From: Streptomyces sp. SJL17-4
Lineage (GTDB): Bacteria > Actinomycetota > Actinomycetes > Streptomycetales > Streptomycetaceae
DNA: 64,000 nucleotides
Assembly: GCF_036826855.1 (NCBI RefSeq)
Contig: NZ_CP104578.1
Coordinates: forward strand, 6,754,501 to 6,818,500
Direction of reading: 5' to 3'
A program made the translations under genes and the position numbers. Shown here piece by piece: positions 41,443-50,288 of the stretch. The first letter of the stretch is position 1. Every line of letters starts with the position of its first letter. Under the pieces are notes generated by a model, which saw only the letters and a list, made by a program, of their open reading frames with translations, had not been told where the DNA came from and did no database searches.

Positions 41443-42177
41443 ATGACGGGCCGAGCGGCCGAACCGGAAGTGATCTGGGCGCGCCCCGAGCGCGCGGGCC
41501 GAGGCCCGAAACCGGCGTACAGCCGGCGGGACATCGTGGACGCCGCCGTGCGCGTCGCCGACACGGACGGCATCGACGCGGTCTCCATGCGGCGGATCGC
41601 CGCCGAGATCGGCTGCGGCACCATGTCGCTCTACAACTACGTCCCCCGCAAGGAGGACCTGTACGAGCTGATGGTCGACGCGGTCAGCGGCGAGTACGCG
41701 TTCCCCGAGCCCAGCGGCGACTGGCGCGCCGACATGACCGGGATCGCCCACCAGAGCCGCGCGATCATGTACCGGCACCCCTGGCTGCCCCGGGTGATGA
41801 CGACCGCCTACGGATTCAGCCCCAACGCCCTGCGCTTCCTGGAGTGGTGCCTCGGCTGTCTCGTCCCGCTCGACATCCCCCCGGGGCTGAAGATGCAGCT
41901 GATCGCCATGGTCAACGGCACGGTGATGGCGACCGTCGCCAACGAACAGGCCGTCGCCGAACGGGCCCGCGGACTTCCCTGGTCCGAGGAGGAGGAGCAG
42001 GCGGTGCGCGGCGCCTACCTCAGGGGGCAGGTCGCGAGCGGGCAGTACCCGCACCTGGCCGGACTGCTTGCCGAGGCCCCCGCCGTCCCGGCCGACCCGG
42101 ACGCGATCTTCGCCATGACGATCGGCCGTCTCCTCGACTCGTTCGCGCCGCCGGAGGGTCCCGTCACAGCAGCATGA
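41443..42177 (+). CDS. TetR/AcrR-family regulator (TetR_C-type)
   Basis: This 244-residue regulator has an N-terminal HTH (about 28-70) with YSRRDIVDAAVRVADTDGID and MRRIAAEIGCGTMSLYNYVPRKEDL, then an all-helical ligand domain (about 85-230). The HTH plus large C-terminal domain fits TetR proteins controlling drug exporters. It is divergent from the DrrAB-type pair and the shared spacer holds the palindrome described above. Starts at 41421, 41436 and 41443 are possible; 41443 gives the most family-like N-terminus. Its 3' end overlaps the convergent Type ISP-like gene by 14 bp. Confidence 0.92.
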   Translation: MTGRAAEPEVIWARPERAGRGPKPAYSRRDIVDAAVRVADTDGIDAVSMRRIAAEIGCGTMSLYNYVPRKEDLYELMVDAVSGEYAFPEPSGDWRADMTGIAHQSRAIMYRHPWLPRVMTTAYGFSPNALRFLEWCLGCLVPLDIPPGLKMQLIAMVNGTVMATVANEQAVAERARGLPWSEEEEQAVRGAYLRGQVASGQYPHLAGLLAEAPAVPADPDAIFAMTIGRLLDSFAPPEGPVTAA

Positions 42178-43498
42178 ACTGGCCCTCCGGGCCCTCCTCC
42201 TGATGGTCGAGCACCGAGGCGGGACGGCGGGACCCGGCCGGCGGCGGCAGGACGCCCGCCGCCCGCAGGTGCTCCCGGCCCGTGGACCCTGCCGCCTCCG
42301 GCGTGAAGGCCGCCCGCTCCGGCTCCCGCGCGCCGAGCAGCGCGAGCACCGTGACCAGGTCGAGCAGCTCCGAGGTCCACTCCTGCGGCCAGGCGGCCGG
42401 TCCGATCGCGTCGAGCGACCCGGGCTCCGCCGGGGCGGTCCGGTGCGCGAACCACTGCTCGAGGATCCGCGCCCCGCCGACGCCGAACTCCCAGGCCTCC
42501 GCCGGTACGGGGGAGATGCGGCCCTCGTCGAGACAGAGGGCCTCCTCGGCGGCGTCGTACGTCATCGCCTCGGGGCGGGGCGGCACCGCCGCCCGCACGT
42601 ACGGGCGGCGCCCGCCCGGCAGCCGCGGTTTCGTCCCGGTCAGCGCACCCCGCGTCTGGAGGTCGACGAGGTCCCGGCCGAGCGCCACGCCCGCCGCCCA
42701 GACCTCCGGGTCCTCGGGGATCGGCACCCGGCACCCGGCGGGGGAGGGCCGGGCCGTCGCCACCGTCCACGCGAGCCACTCCAGGGCGTCGACCTCGTGC
42801 CCGTACCGCTCGCCGAGGAAGCCGAGGAGACCGGGGGCGAGGTTGGGTTCCAGGCCCCCGGGGCGCCGGAAGAGGGGGCGGATCCGGCCCGGCCGGCCGC
42901 CGGGGGAGCGGCCTTCGGGCAGCGCGGCCGTCACCAGGAGCGCGGGGCCGGCCGCACCGGGCACGTACCCCTGCTCGACGGCGAAGAGCTGCGGTTCCCC
43001 GGCGACCCGCCAGAGCTCCGGCCGTGCGGTGTCGATCAGCCGGTGGTCGGGCAGCAGCAGCTGCTCGTCGAAGGGCCCGCACGCGATCCGTACGGGCTCC
43101 GGGCACGGTCCCGACTCACGGGCCCAGCGCACGGTCCCGGTCCGCCGGCCCGGCAGCGCGGCGACCGCGCTCGCCGGGGTCCGCGCCCGACTGGGACGGA
43201 ACAGGGCCTCCCGCTCGGCCCCTTCGGCCGCCACCAGGCGGTCCCAGCGGGACCGCAGCGTCCGCGCGTCCGGCGCCACGATCCACGAGCGGCCGAAGCG
43301 CAGCGGCGCGACGGACCACGGCATGAGGTCGTCGAGGAGGGGGAGGTCGTCGACAAGGGGCGCGTCGACCGGCGACGCGTCGACAGGCGGCCCCGGGGCA
43401 GGCGGCGATGGGGCATGTTGCGCCCGGCCGGGCGGCGCGTCGGCGAGGGGAGGCAGATCGGCGTCGTTCGCTCCGGGGGCTTCCGTCACGCCCCGCAT
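42164..43498 (-). CDS. Stand-alone Type ISP restriction-modification C-terminal-like protein
   Basis: This 444-residue soluble protein resembles proteins annotated in Streptomyces as Type ISP restriction/modification enzyme, whose similarity is to the C-terminal target-recognition part. The core runs from about residue 55 (LMPWSVAPLRFGRSWIVAPD) through GPFDEQLLLPDHRLIDTARP to AWEFGVGGARILEQWF. I see no methyltransferase, helicase or nuclease motif in it or in neighbours. An acidic/Pro linker precedes it. Alone it cannot restrict DNA, so it may be a domain repurposed for DNA or protein binding. ATG 43498 is the first plausible start; GTG 43489 is possible. Function unknown. Confidence 0.7.
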   Translation of the reverse strand: MRGVTEAPGANDADLPPLADAPPGRAQHAPSPPAPGPPVDASPVDAPLVDDLPLLDDLMPWSVAPLRFGRSWIVAPDARTLRSRWDRLVAAEGAEREALFRPSRARTPASAVAALPGRRTGTVRWARESGPCPEPVRIACGPFDEQLLLPDHRLIDTARPELWRVAGEPQLFAVEQGYVPGAAGPALLVTAALPEGRSPGGRPGRIRPLFRRPGGLEPNLAPGLLGFLGERYGHEVDALEWLAWTVATARPSPAGCRVPIPEDPEVWAAGVALGRDLVDLQTRGALTGTKPRLPGGRRPYVRAAVPPRPEAMTYDAAEEALCLDEGRISPVPAEAWEFGVGGARILEQWFAHRTAPAEPGSLDAIGPAAWPQEWTSELLDLVTVLALLGAREPERAAFTPEAAGSTGREHLRAAGVLPPPAGSRRPASVLDHQEEGPEGQFMLL

Positions 43499-43550
43499 GC
43501 TAACGACCGCCGTCCGCGCGCCTCCACTGTCCGGAGGCCCCGGCCCCCTG

Positions 43551-44300
43551 CTACTGCGCTTCGACCGTGACCGTGAAGGAGAAGCGGTCGCCGCGGTAGC
43601 GGATGCGCGCCACATCGACGACCCGTCCCTCCTCGTCGTAGGTCACGCCGGTGTAGTGGAGGATCGGCGACAGGAGCGGGACCTCCAGGAGAGACGCCGT
43701 CTCCGGGTCGGCGAGACGGGCCTCGACCGTGTCCGTGATGCGGCTGATCCGCACCCCGACGACGTCCCGCAGCACCTTCGTCATCGGCCAGCGCTCCAGA
43801 TCGGCCGGGTCGATCGCGGCGGCGAGCTCGGGACGCACCGCGTTCTCCGCCCAGTTGGTCGGCTCGCCGCTCTCCCCGTCGCGGCGCAGCCGCCGGTACG
43901 CCACGATCTCCGTCAGGTCGGGGAAGTGCTCGGCGAGCTCGCCCGGCACCGCCTCGGTGCCGTGCCCGAGGACCGTCGTCCGCTCGCCCGACTGCTGGGC
44001 CACGATCGCGTCGATCGAGCCGAGCAGCCGGCGCGGGGTGGAGCGCCGGGCGCCCGGCTCGATGAAGGTCCCGCGCCGCCGGTGCCGGCTGATCAGGCCC
44101 TCCTCCTCGAGTTCTTTGAGGGCCTGGCGCATCGTGAGCACGCTGACGCCGTAGTGCGCCGCGAGCTGCTCCTCGGTGGGCAGCCGCAGCGAGGCGTCGG
44201 GCGTGCGGCCCAGTATCGAGGCGCGCAGCGACTGCGAGACCTGATACCAGAGCGGCAGCTTGCGGTTCAGGACCAGCGAGTCGGGAGCGAAGGCGGTCAC
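43551..44300 (-). CDS. GntR-family regulator with UTRA domain, adjacent to hmgA
   Basis: This 249-residue regulator has a winged-helix DNA-binding domain (about 12-80; LPTEEQLAAHYGVSVLTMRQ and HRRRGTFIEPG) and a UTRA effector-binding domain (about 95-245; LHYTGVTYDEEGRVVDVARI). The UTRA domain binds small effectors. It lies 40 bp after hmgA on the same strand, so hmgA and this gene form a transcription unit in which the regulator is cotranscribed. A tyrosine-pathway intermediate such as homogentisate is a reasonable effector, but this is inference. GTG 44300 with GGAGAA nearby is the start. The palindrome upstream of hmgA is the likely operator. Confidence 0.9.
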   Translation of the reverse strand: MTAFAPDSLVLNRKLPLWYQVSQSLRASILGRTPDASLRLPTEEQLAAHYGVSVLTMRQALKELEEEGLISRHRRRGTFIEPGARRSTPRRLLGSIDAIVAQQSGERTTVLGHGTEAVPGELAEHFPDLTEIVAYRRLRRDGESGEPTNWAENAVRPELAAAIDPADLERWPMTKVLRDVVGVRISRITDTVEARLADPETASLLEVPLLSPILHYTGVTYDEEGRVVDVARIRYRGDRFSFTVTVEAQ

Positions 44301-44340
44301 GGGTTCTCCGTACGAAGGCTACGGGCTTACGGCCGAGACA

Positions 44341-45717
44341 CTACGGCCGAAAGTGGCGCTCAAGACCCTGCCATACGTCGTCGTAGCCCTGCTGCAGGTG
44401 GTCGGCGCCCGCGGCCTGCGGGGTCGCGGTCACCGGCCAGCGGGTCTCGAACATGAAGGCAAGACCGTCGTCGATCTTCTGCGGCTTCAGCTCGGCGGCG
44501 CTCGCCCGGTCGAAGGTCTCCCGGTCGGGGCCGTGCGCGGACATCATGTTGTGCAGCGAGCCGCCGCCGGGCACGAACCCTCCCTTTCCTGCGGTCTTCG
44601 CGTCGTACGCGCCCTCGATGAGGCCCATGTACTCGCTCATCACGTTGCGGTGGAAGTACGGCGGCCGGAAGGTGTCCTCGCCGACCAGCCAGCGCGGGGC
44701 GAAGACCACGAAGTCCACGCTCGCGAGCCCCGGGGTGTCGGAGGGCGAGGTGAGGACAGTGAAGATCGACGGGTCGGGGTGGTCGTACGAGATCGTCCCG
44801 ATGACATTGAAACGGTGCAGGTCGTAGACGTACGGAGTGTGGTTGCCGTGCCAGGCGACGACATCGAGCGGGGAGTGGCCGTACGTCGCCGACCAGAGGT
44901 TGCCGCAGTACTTGTTGACCACCTCGACCGGACCCTCGACGTCCTCGTAGGCGGCGACCGGGGCCCGGAAGTCACGGGCGTTGGCCAGGCCGTTGGCGCC
45001 GATCGGGCCGAGGTCGGGGAGGTGGAACGGGGCCCCGTAGTTCTCGCAGACGTAGCCGCGGGCGGTCTCCTCCAGAAGGTCCACGCGGAAGCGGACCCCG
45101 CGGGGGACCAGCGCCATCTCGCCGGGGTGGACGGCGAGCAGGCCCAGCTCGGTGCGGAGGAGGAGGCCGCCGCGCTCCGGGACGATCAGCAGCTCGCCGT
45201 CCGCGTTGCCGAAGACCCGCTCCATGGAGGCGTTCGCGTGGTACAGGTGCACGGCCATGCCGGCCCGCTGGGTCGCGTCGCCGTTGCCGCCGAGGGTCCA
45301 CAGACCGGCCAGCCAGTCGGTGCCGGGGGCCGGGTCGGGCAGCGGGTCCCAGCGCAGCCGGTTGGGGTCGGGCACGGTCTCGTCGAAGGGCGCGGAGCGG
45401 ACGTCGCCGTTGTCGATCCGGGTGAACGGCGGGTGCGCCGCCGAGGGACGGATCCGGTAGAGCCAGGAGCGGCGGTTGTGCGCCCGCGGCTCGGTGAACG
45501 CACTGCCGCTGAGCTGCTCGGCGTAGAGACCGAGGGGTGCCCGCTGCGGTGAGTTACGGCCGTGCGGCAGCGCGCCGGGGATCGCCTCCGAGCTGTGCTC
45601 GTTGCCGAAACCGGTGCTGTAGCCGAGCGCCTCGGCCGTCTTCCTGGCCTGTTCGCGCTTCTCGGCCTGCGCGCGCTGCTCTGCCCGATCGCGCTTCTCG
45701 GCGTGCTCCGTGGTCAT
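44341..45717 (-). CDS. hmgA: Homogentisate 1,2-dioxygenase
   Basis: This 458-residue iron dioxygenase opens the aromatic ring of homogentisate in tyrosine and phenylalanine catabolism to maleylacetoacetate. Family landmarks are [20 protein letters not shown] near the start and the iron site [18 protein letters not shown] (His and Glu, about 365-375), with the third ligand histidine in MMSAHGPD. An N-terminal extension of about 30 residues is a charged helix ([20 protein letters not shown]) not in the usual enzyme. CAGGAG is about 7 nt before ATG 45717. The downstream GntR gene is its regulator candidate. Confidence 0.97.
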   Translation of the reverse strand: MTTEHAEKRDRAEQRAQAEKREQARKTAEALGYSTGFGNEHSSEAIPGALPHGRNSPQRAPLGLYAEQLSGSAFTEPRAHNRRSWLYRIRPSAAHPPFTRIDNGDVRSAPFDETVPDPNRLRWDPLPDPAPGTDWLAGLWTLGGNGDATQRAGMAVHLYHANASMERVFGNADGELLIVPERGGLLLRTELGLLAVHPGEMALVPRGVRFRVDLLEETARGYVCENYGAPFHLPDLGPIGANGLANARDFRAPVAAYEDVEGPVEVVNKYCGNLWSATYGHSPLDVVAWHGNHTPYVYDLHRFNVIGTISYDHPDPSIFTVLTSPSDTPGLASVDFVVFAPRWLVGEDTFRPPYFHRNVMSEYMGLIEGAYDAKTAGKGGFVPGGGSLHNMMSAHGPDRETFDRASAAELKPQKIDDGLAFMFETRWPVTATPQAAGADHLQQGYDDVWQGLERHFRP

Positions 45718-45734
45718 CGCCCGCTCCTGTCCTG

Positions 45735-45785
45735 AGCCCACAAGGGAAGCCCACAAGGGAATCCTATGCATGACCGTAGGATTCC
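45735..45785. promoter_or_regulatory. hmgA upstream inverted repeat and 13-bp direct repeat
   Basis: AGCCCACAAGGGA is present twice in tandem (45735-45747, 45748-45760), followed by a perfect inverted repeat GGAATCCTA (45758-45766) / TAGGATTCC (45777-45785) with a 10-bp spacer. On the minus strand TAGGAT within the right arm could be a -10 element for hmgA. The inverted repeat is the best operator candidate for the cotranscribed GntR/UTRA regulator. Confidence 0.6.
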
Positions 45786-45936
45786 GCGCGGCTCACGTCA
45801 ACGGGGTGCCGTGAGTCGGTGGCCGAAACGGGACGGCCGCTTCCGGGTAGCGGAGTGCCGGGGTGTCGGAGCGCCCGGAAATCGGGTGCTGCGCGAGGGG
45901 GTCAAAAAAGATGAACAGTGCTCTACTCTCACGCGC

Positions 45937-48183
45937 ATGTCCTGGACCCGAAGGTTCGTCCTCGCGCTCTCGGTCGTGTTCGTGGCCCTCGCCACGGCCC
46001 TGCTCACCGCCCCCGGGGCCCAGGCCCACGAGGAGCGGCCCGTCACCTTCCCCGACGGCTCCGGCACCGTGCCGAAGCTCCGCACCGGAGAACCCGACCT
46101 CCTCGTCTGCAAGACGGACCGGGCCGCGTTCGAACGCCGGATCTCCGGCTTCCCGGCCTCCCTCAAGGCCCGGAACCTCACCCTCTACGAGCGCTGCGTC
46201 CGCGATGGCTACCGCCACCTCCAGCAGGCCGTCGACGCCGTCGACCGGCCCGGCCTCACCATCGCGATCCTCCCCGGCCTGTACGAGGAAGAGCCCTCGC
46301 TGCCGCCGCCCACCGGCGCCTGCGCCACGCTCAAGGCGCCCCAGTCCTCGCTCGGCTACCAGGTCCTCAGCTACGAGCAGCAACGGCAGTGCCCGCACAA
46401 CCAGAACCTCGTCGCCATCCTCGGCAAGAAGAACCTCCAGATCGAGGGCACCGGAGCCTCCCGCCTCGACGTCGTCATCGACGCCAAGTACCGGAAACTC
46501 AACGCGCTGAGGGCCGACGGCACCGACGGCGTCTACTTCCGCAACTTCACCGCCCAGCGCACCACGTTCAACTCGCTGTACGTGCTCGCCGCCGACGGCT
46601 TCGTCATCGACGACGTCCTCACCCGCTGGAACGACGAGTACGGCTTCCTCACCTTCGCCTCCGACCACGGCCTCTACAAGAACTGCGAGTCCTACGGCAA
46701 CGGCGACTCCGGCATCTACCCCGGCTCGGCCTCCGACATCAACGACGGCCGCGGCTACGACGTCCCCCGCTACTCCATCGAGATCACCGGCTGCCGCAGC
46801 CACCACAACATGGTCGGCTACTCCGGCACCGCCGGAGACTCCGTCTGGGTCCACGACAACGAGTTCGACCACAACATGGGCGGCGCCTCCATGGACTCCG
46901 CCTTCCCCGGCCACCCCGGACTGCCCCAGAACCACGCCCGCTTCGAACGCAACCTGATCCACGACAACAACCAGAACTACTATCCGTACGTCGCCGACGG
47001 CACCTGCGCCAAGCCGCCCGTCGAGCGCGGCTACGAACAGGGCGTCGTCTGCCCCCAGATCTCCATGCCCCCCGGCACCGGCATCATCACCGCAGGCGGC
47101 AACTGGAACCTCTACGAGGGCAACTGGGTCTACGGCCACCAGCGCGCCGCCTTCTACCTCAACGCCGTCCCCGCCTTCATCCGCGGCGAATCCGCCTGGG
47201 GCAAGCAGACCGACACCTCCCACCACAACCGTTACGCGGGCAACCACCTCGGCGTCGACAAGTCAGGCACCGCCCGCCCCAACCGCACCGACGTGTGGTG
47301 GGACGGCCAGGGCAGCGGCAACTGCTGGCAGTCCGACACCGGCGCCGCCAGCCCGGGCGCCCTGCCCGGCTGCGGGACACGCCGCGGCGACGTCTCCGGC
47401 GACACCGACCGGCTCATCGGCGAACCCGTCAAACTCGCCCAACTCCTCGTCTGCGCCGACTACAACGTCCAGGCGCGCCGCCTCCCGGCAGGCTGCGACT
47501 GGTACGGCGCCCGCGGCCTCCAGCGCGTCGAGACCCAACTCGCCCTCGGCACCTCCCTCGTCCTCGCCCTGACCGGCTTCGCCCTCTGGTGGCGCCGCCT
47601 GCGCGGCAACCGCCTCGCGGGCGCCGCCACCCTCATCGGCCTCGCGGGCCTCGCCCTCGACGTCGCCGGCTCCACCCTCGCGCTCACCCCGACCGTCGTC
47701 CCCGCCCTCGCCCTGCTCTTCACCGGCGTCTGGTGGACCCTCCTCGGCCTCGCCCTGCGCACCTCCCGCCCCGTCCTCGCCCGGACCACCGTGGTCCTCG
47801 GCGCCCTCACCCTCCTCGACGCCTTCGACAAGGCGATCCTGATGGTCCCCGGCATCCCCCTGAGCCCCGCCTGGCTCCGCCTCCTGCTGGGCGTGATCTG
47901 GGTCCTGTGGGCGGTCGTAGCCGCAGGAGCCCGCGCCCCGTCCCCGACGGGCGCGCCCCCGACCCCCGCCCCCGCCCCCGAGGCGGACCCCGGCGCGGCC
48001 CCTGGGGCGGCCGAGGCCCCTGGGGCGGCCGAGGCCCCTGGGACGGCCGAGGCCCCTGGGACGGCCGAGGCCCCCAGGGCGGCCGAGGCCCCCGGAGTGG
48101 GCGCGGCCCCTGGGACGGGTGCGGCCCCCGGCCCCGGCGCCGCCCCGGTCGATACCCGGCCGCACGGCGAGGCCACGGCGTGA
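45937..48183 (+). CDS. Parallel beta-helix membrane protein (NosD-like) with four C-terminal helices
   Basis: This 748-residue exported protein has a signal peptide (MSWTRRFVLALSVVFVAL...QA/HEER). A right-handed parallel beta-helix covers about 65-520, with repeat rungs such as DGVYFRNFTAQRTTFNSLYV, SHHNMVGYSGTAGDSVWV and NLIHDNNQN. Four transmembrane helices lie at about 530-665 and an Ala/Pro/Glu repeat tail at about 670-748 (five hexapeptide copies of EAPGAA type). The beta-helix recalls CASH/NosD-like proteins that bind ligands or metals. No Shine-Dalgarno precedes ATG 45937, and TACTCT (45924-45929) seven bases upstream suggests a leaderless mRNA. It leads an operon with a cupredoxin-like lipoprotein. 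Confidence 0.85.
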   Translation: MSWTRRFVLALSVVFVALATALLTAPGAQAHEERPVTFPDGSGTVPKLRTGEPDLLVCKTDRAAFERRISGFPASLKARNLTLYERCVRDGYRHLQQAVDAVDRPGLTIAILPGLYEEEPSLPPPTGACATLKAPQSSLGYQVLSYEQQRQCPHNQNLVAILGKKNLQIEGTGASRLDVVIDAKYRKLNALRADGTDGVYFRNFTAQRTTFNSLYVLAADGFVIDDVLTRWNDEYGFLTFASDHGLYKNCESYGNGDSGIYPGSASDINDGRGYDVPRYSIEITGCRSHHNMVGYSGTAGDSVWVHDNEFDHNMGGASMDSAFPGHPGLPQNHARFERNLIHDNNQNYYPYVADGTCAKPPVERGYEQGVVCPQISMPPGTGIITAGGNWNLYEGNWVYGHQRAAFYLNAVPAFIRGESAWGKQTDTSHHNRYAGNHLGVDKSGTARPNRTDVWWDGQGSGNCWQSDTGAASPGALPGCGTRRGDVSGDTDRLIGEPVKLAQLLVCADYNVQARRLPAGCDWYGARGLQRVETQLALGTSLVLALTGFALWWRRLRGNRLAGAATLIGLAGLALDVAGSTLALTPTVVPALALLFTGVWWTLLGLALRTSRPVLARTTVVLGALTLLDAFDKAILMVPGIPLSPAWLRLLLGVIWVLWAVVAAGARAPSPTGAPPTPAPAPEADPGAAPGAAEAPGAAEAPGTAEAPGTAEAPRAAEAPGVGAAPGTGAAPGPGAAPVDTRPHGEATA
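48001..48090. repeat. 18-bp in-frame tandem repeat in the beta-helix gene
   Basis: Five direct copies of CCTGGGGCGGCCGAGGCC (or one-to-two base variants) encode hexapeptides of the AEAPGA type at the cytoplasmic or linker C-terminus of the beta-helix membrane protein. Copy number is likely strain-variable. Confidence 0.9.
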
Positions 48184-48989
48184 GGCGGCCACCCATCGGC
48201 GTCACCCGCCGGCCCCTCGTCGCGGCCCTGACCGCAGTCCTGGCCGCCGCACTGCTCCTCACCGGCTGCGGCGGCCGGGCCACCACCCACCACAAGCCCG
48301 GCACCAGCCACCAGGAGGCCACCGGAGGCACCGGCACCCTGCTCACCGCGCGGGACGAGAGCGGGCACCGGCTCCGCGAACTCCCCGCGGCGGACGCGCC
48401 CGCCGTCCGCGTCGAGACCCGCCCCGACACCGAGGGCGGCTGGAACGTCCACCTCACCGTGGAGAGGTTCCGCTTCACCCCCGACAGCACCGGCGGCGCG
48501 GCCCTCCCGGGCCGCGGCCACGCCCGACTCCTGATCGACGGCCGGGAGACCACCCGTCTCTACGGCCCGTGGGGATACGTGCCCGCCGGCACCCGCACCC
48601 TCACCGTCCGCCTCCACGCCGACGACCACACCGCCTGGGCCGTCGCCGGAGCCCCCGTCCAGGCCACCGTCCGCCTGGACGGCACCGCGCCCCCGAGCCC
48701 GGCACCGAAACCCCGGCCGACCGCCACCGAACGCACCGTCGACATCACCGTCTCCGGAACGACCGTCCAACCACCTCCCTCCCGCGTCGAGTTGAAGAAG
48801 GGCGAGCGCCTCACCCTCCGGGTCACCAGCGACCGCGCCGACACCCTCCATGTGCACGGCTACGACCGCGAACTCCCCCTCTCTCCCGGCACCCCCGCCA
48901 CCCTCACCCTCACCGCCGACCGCACCGGTCTCTTCGAGGTCGAGACCCACGAATCCGGGCTCCTGCTGACCCAACTCGTCGTCCGATGA
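48180..48989 (+). CDS. Lipoprotein with cupredoxin-like C-terminal domain
   Basis: This 269-residue exported lipoprotein has a signal with lipobox LLLTGCGG (Cys about residue 28). An N-terminal beta domain (about 60-170; WNVHLTVERFRFTPDST) is followed by a Pro linker and a C-terminal cupredoxin-like domain (about 190-269; VDITVSGTTVQPPPSRVELK and LRVTSDRADTLHVHGY). HVHGYDRE supplies two histidines, but the second His/Cys/Met copper set of a blue copper protein is not obvious. Its GTG start overlaps the previous stop by GTGA, and its stop overlaps the next start by ATGA. It may bind copper or another ligand outside the membrane. Confidence 0.82.
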   Translation: MRRPPIGVTRRPLVAALTAVLAAALLLTGCGGRATTHHKPGTSHQEATGGTGTLLTARDESGHRLRELPAADAPAVRVETRPDTEGGWNVHLTVERFRFTPDSTGGAALPGRGHARLLIDGRETTRLYGPWGYVPAGTRTLTVRLHADDHTAWAVAGAPVQATVRLDGTAPPSPAPKPRPTATERTVDITVSGTTVQPPPSRVELKKGERLTLRVTSDRADTLHVHGYDRELPLSPGTPATLTLTADRTGLFEVETHESGLLLTQLVVR

Positions 48990-50269
48990 CCGGCACTCTC
49001 ACCCAGGCCGCCCCACTCGCCCACGGCGTGGGCTCCCGGCACGACCTCCCCCTCTCGCCCTTCTACGCCTACGCGGGCGCCTTCGCCGCGCTCCTCATCT
49101 CCTTCCTCGCCCTCGGGCTGCTCTGGTCCTCCTCCCGCTTCCGCGGCGACCTGTCGGGACGCCCGCTCCCCGCCGCCCTCCAACGGGTCGCCGACGCCCC
49201 CGCCACCCGCACCGCGCTCCGGCTCCTCGGCGCCGTCGCCGCCCTCGTCCTCCTGCTCCACCTCCTTCTCGGGCCGGACGACCCCGACCGCAACCCCGCG
49301 GCCGGCGCCGTCTACGTCCTGCTCTGGGTCGGACTCGTCCCCGCCTCCCTCCTCCTCGGCCCCGTCTGGCGCCTCTTCAACCCCCTGCGCGCCCTGCACT
49401 CCCTGCACCCGCCGCGGAACCCCCGTCCGCTGCCCGCCACCCTCGGCATCCGCCCGGCCGCCCTCGGGCTCCTCCTCTTCACCTGGCTCGAACTCGTCGC
49501 CCCCGACAACACCTCCTCCGCCACGCTCCTGATCGCCCTGACACTCCACGCAGCCGTCCAGCTCATCGGCGCCGCCCGCCACGGCGACCGATGGTTCGCC
49601 CACGCCGACCCCTTCGAGGTGTACTCCTCCCTTCTCGCCCGGCTCTCTCCCCTCGGCCGCCGAGCCGACGGCCGACTCGTCCTCCGCTCCCCCTTCCACG
49701 GTCTCGACGCCACTCCGCAGACCCCCGGTCTCGTGGCCACCGTCTGCGTCCTCCTCGGCTCCACCGCCTACGACGGCCTCTCCGACAACCCCCGCTGGAT
49801 CACCACCCTCCAGACCTCACCCCTCGGCCCCGTCCCCACCGCCACGCTCGGCCTGCTCGCCGCCGTCGCCCTCGTCGCCGCCTGCTACGGACTCTGCGCG
49901 GGCGCCCTCCGTCTGCTGAACCGCGCTCTCACCACCCCGCTCACCTCCTTCGCCCACTCGCTCCTGCCCATCGCCCTCGGCTATCTCATGGCCCACTACT
50001 TCTCGCTCTTCGTCACCGAAGGGCCACGCACAGTCATGATGGCAGGGGGCACTGACAACGCCCTCGCGCCCGCCCCGTTCCTGGGCCCCGGCGGCCTCGC
50101 GACGCTTCAGGTCACCGCGATCGTCACCGGCCACGTCCTCGGTGTCGTCGCCGCGCACGACCGGTCCGTCCGCCTCTTCCCGGCCGACCGCGCGGTCGCC
50201 GGCCAACTCCCCCTGTTCGCGCTGATGATCGCGTACACCCTCGGCGGTATCGGCCTGCTGATCGCCTGA
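48986..50269 (+). CDS. Polytopic membrane protein coupled to the cupredoxin lipoprotein
   Basis: This 427-residue membrane protein has about ten hydrophobic segments (AYAGAFAALLISFLALGLLW, LLGAVAALVLLLHLLLG, VYVLLWVGLVPASLLLGPVW and others). Similar proteins are sometimes annotated as fenitrothion hydrolase in actinobacteria, a name I would not trust as function. No cofactor motif is clear; several histidines lie in loops (HALHSLHPP, MAHYFSLF). The ATGA overlap (48986-48989) shows coupling to the lipoprotein. The three gene products probably form one membrane complex. Confidence 0.75.
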   Translation: MTGTLTQAAPLAHGVGSRHDLPLSPFYAYAGAFAALLISFLALGLLWSSSRFRGDLSGRPLPAALQRVADAPATRTALRLLGAVAALVLLLHLLLGPDDPDRNPAAGAVYVLLWVGLVPASLLLGPVWRLFNPLRALHSLHPPRNPRPLPATLGIRPAALGLLLFTWLELVAPDNTSSATLLIALTLHAAVQLIGAARHGDRWFAHADPFEVYSSLLARLSPLGRRADGRLVLRSPFHGLDATPQTPGLVATVCVLLGSTAYDGLSDNPRWITTLQTSPLGPVPTATLGLLAAVALVAACYGLCAGALRLLNRALTTPLTSFAHSLLPIALGYLMAHYFSLFVTEGPRTVMMAGGTDNALAPAPFLGPGGLATLQVTAIVTGHVLGVVAAHDRSVRLFPADRAVAGQLPLFALMIAYTLGGIGLLIA

Positions 50270-50288
50270 GCCCGACCGGAGCGGCATC

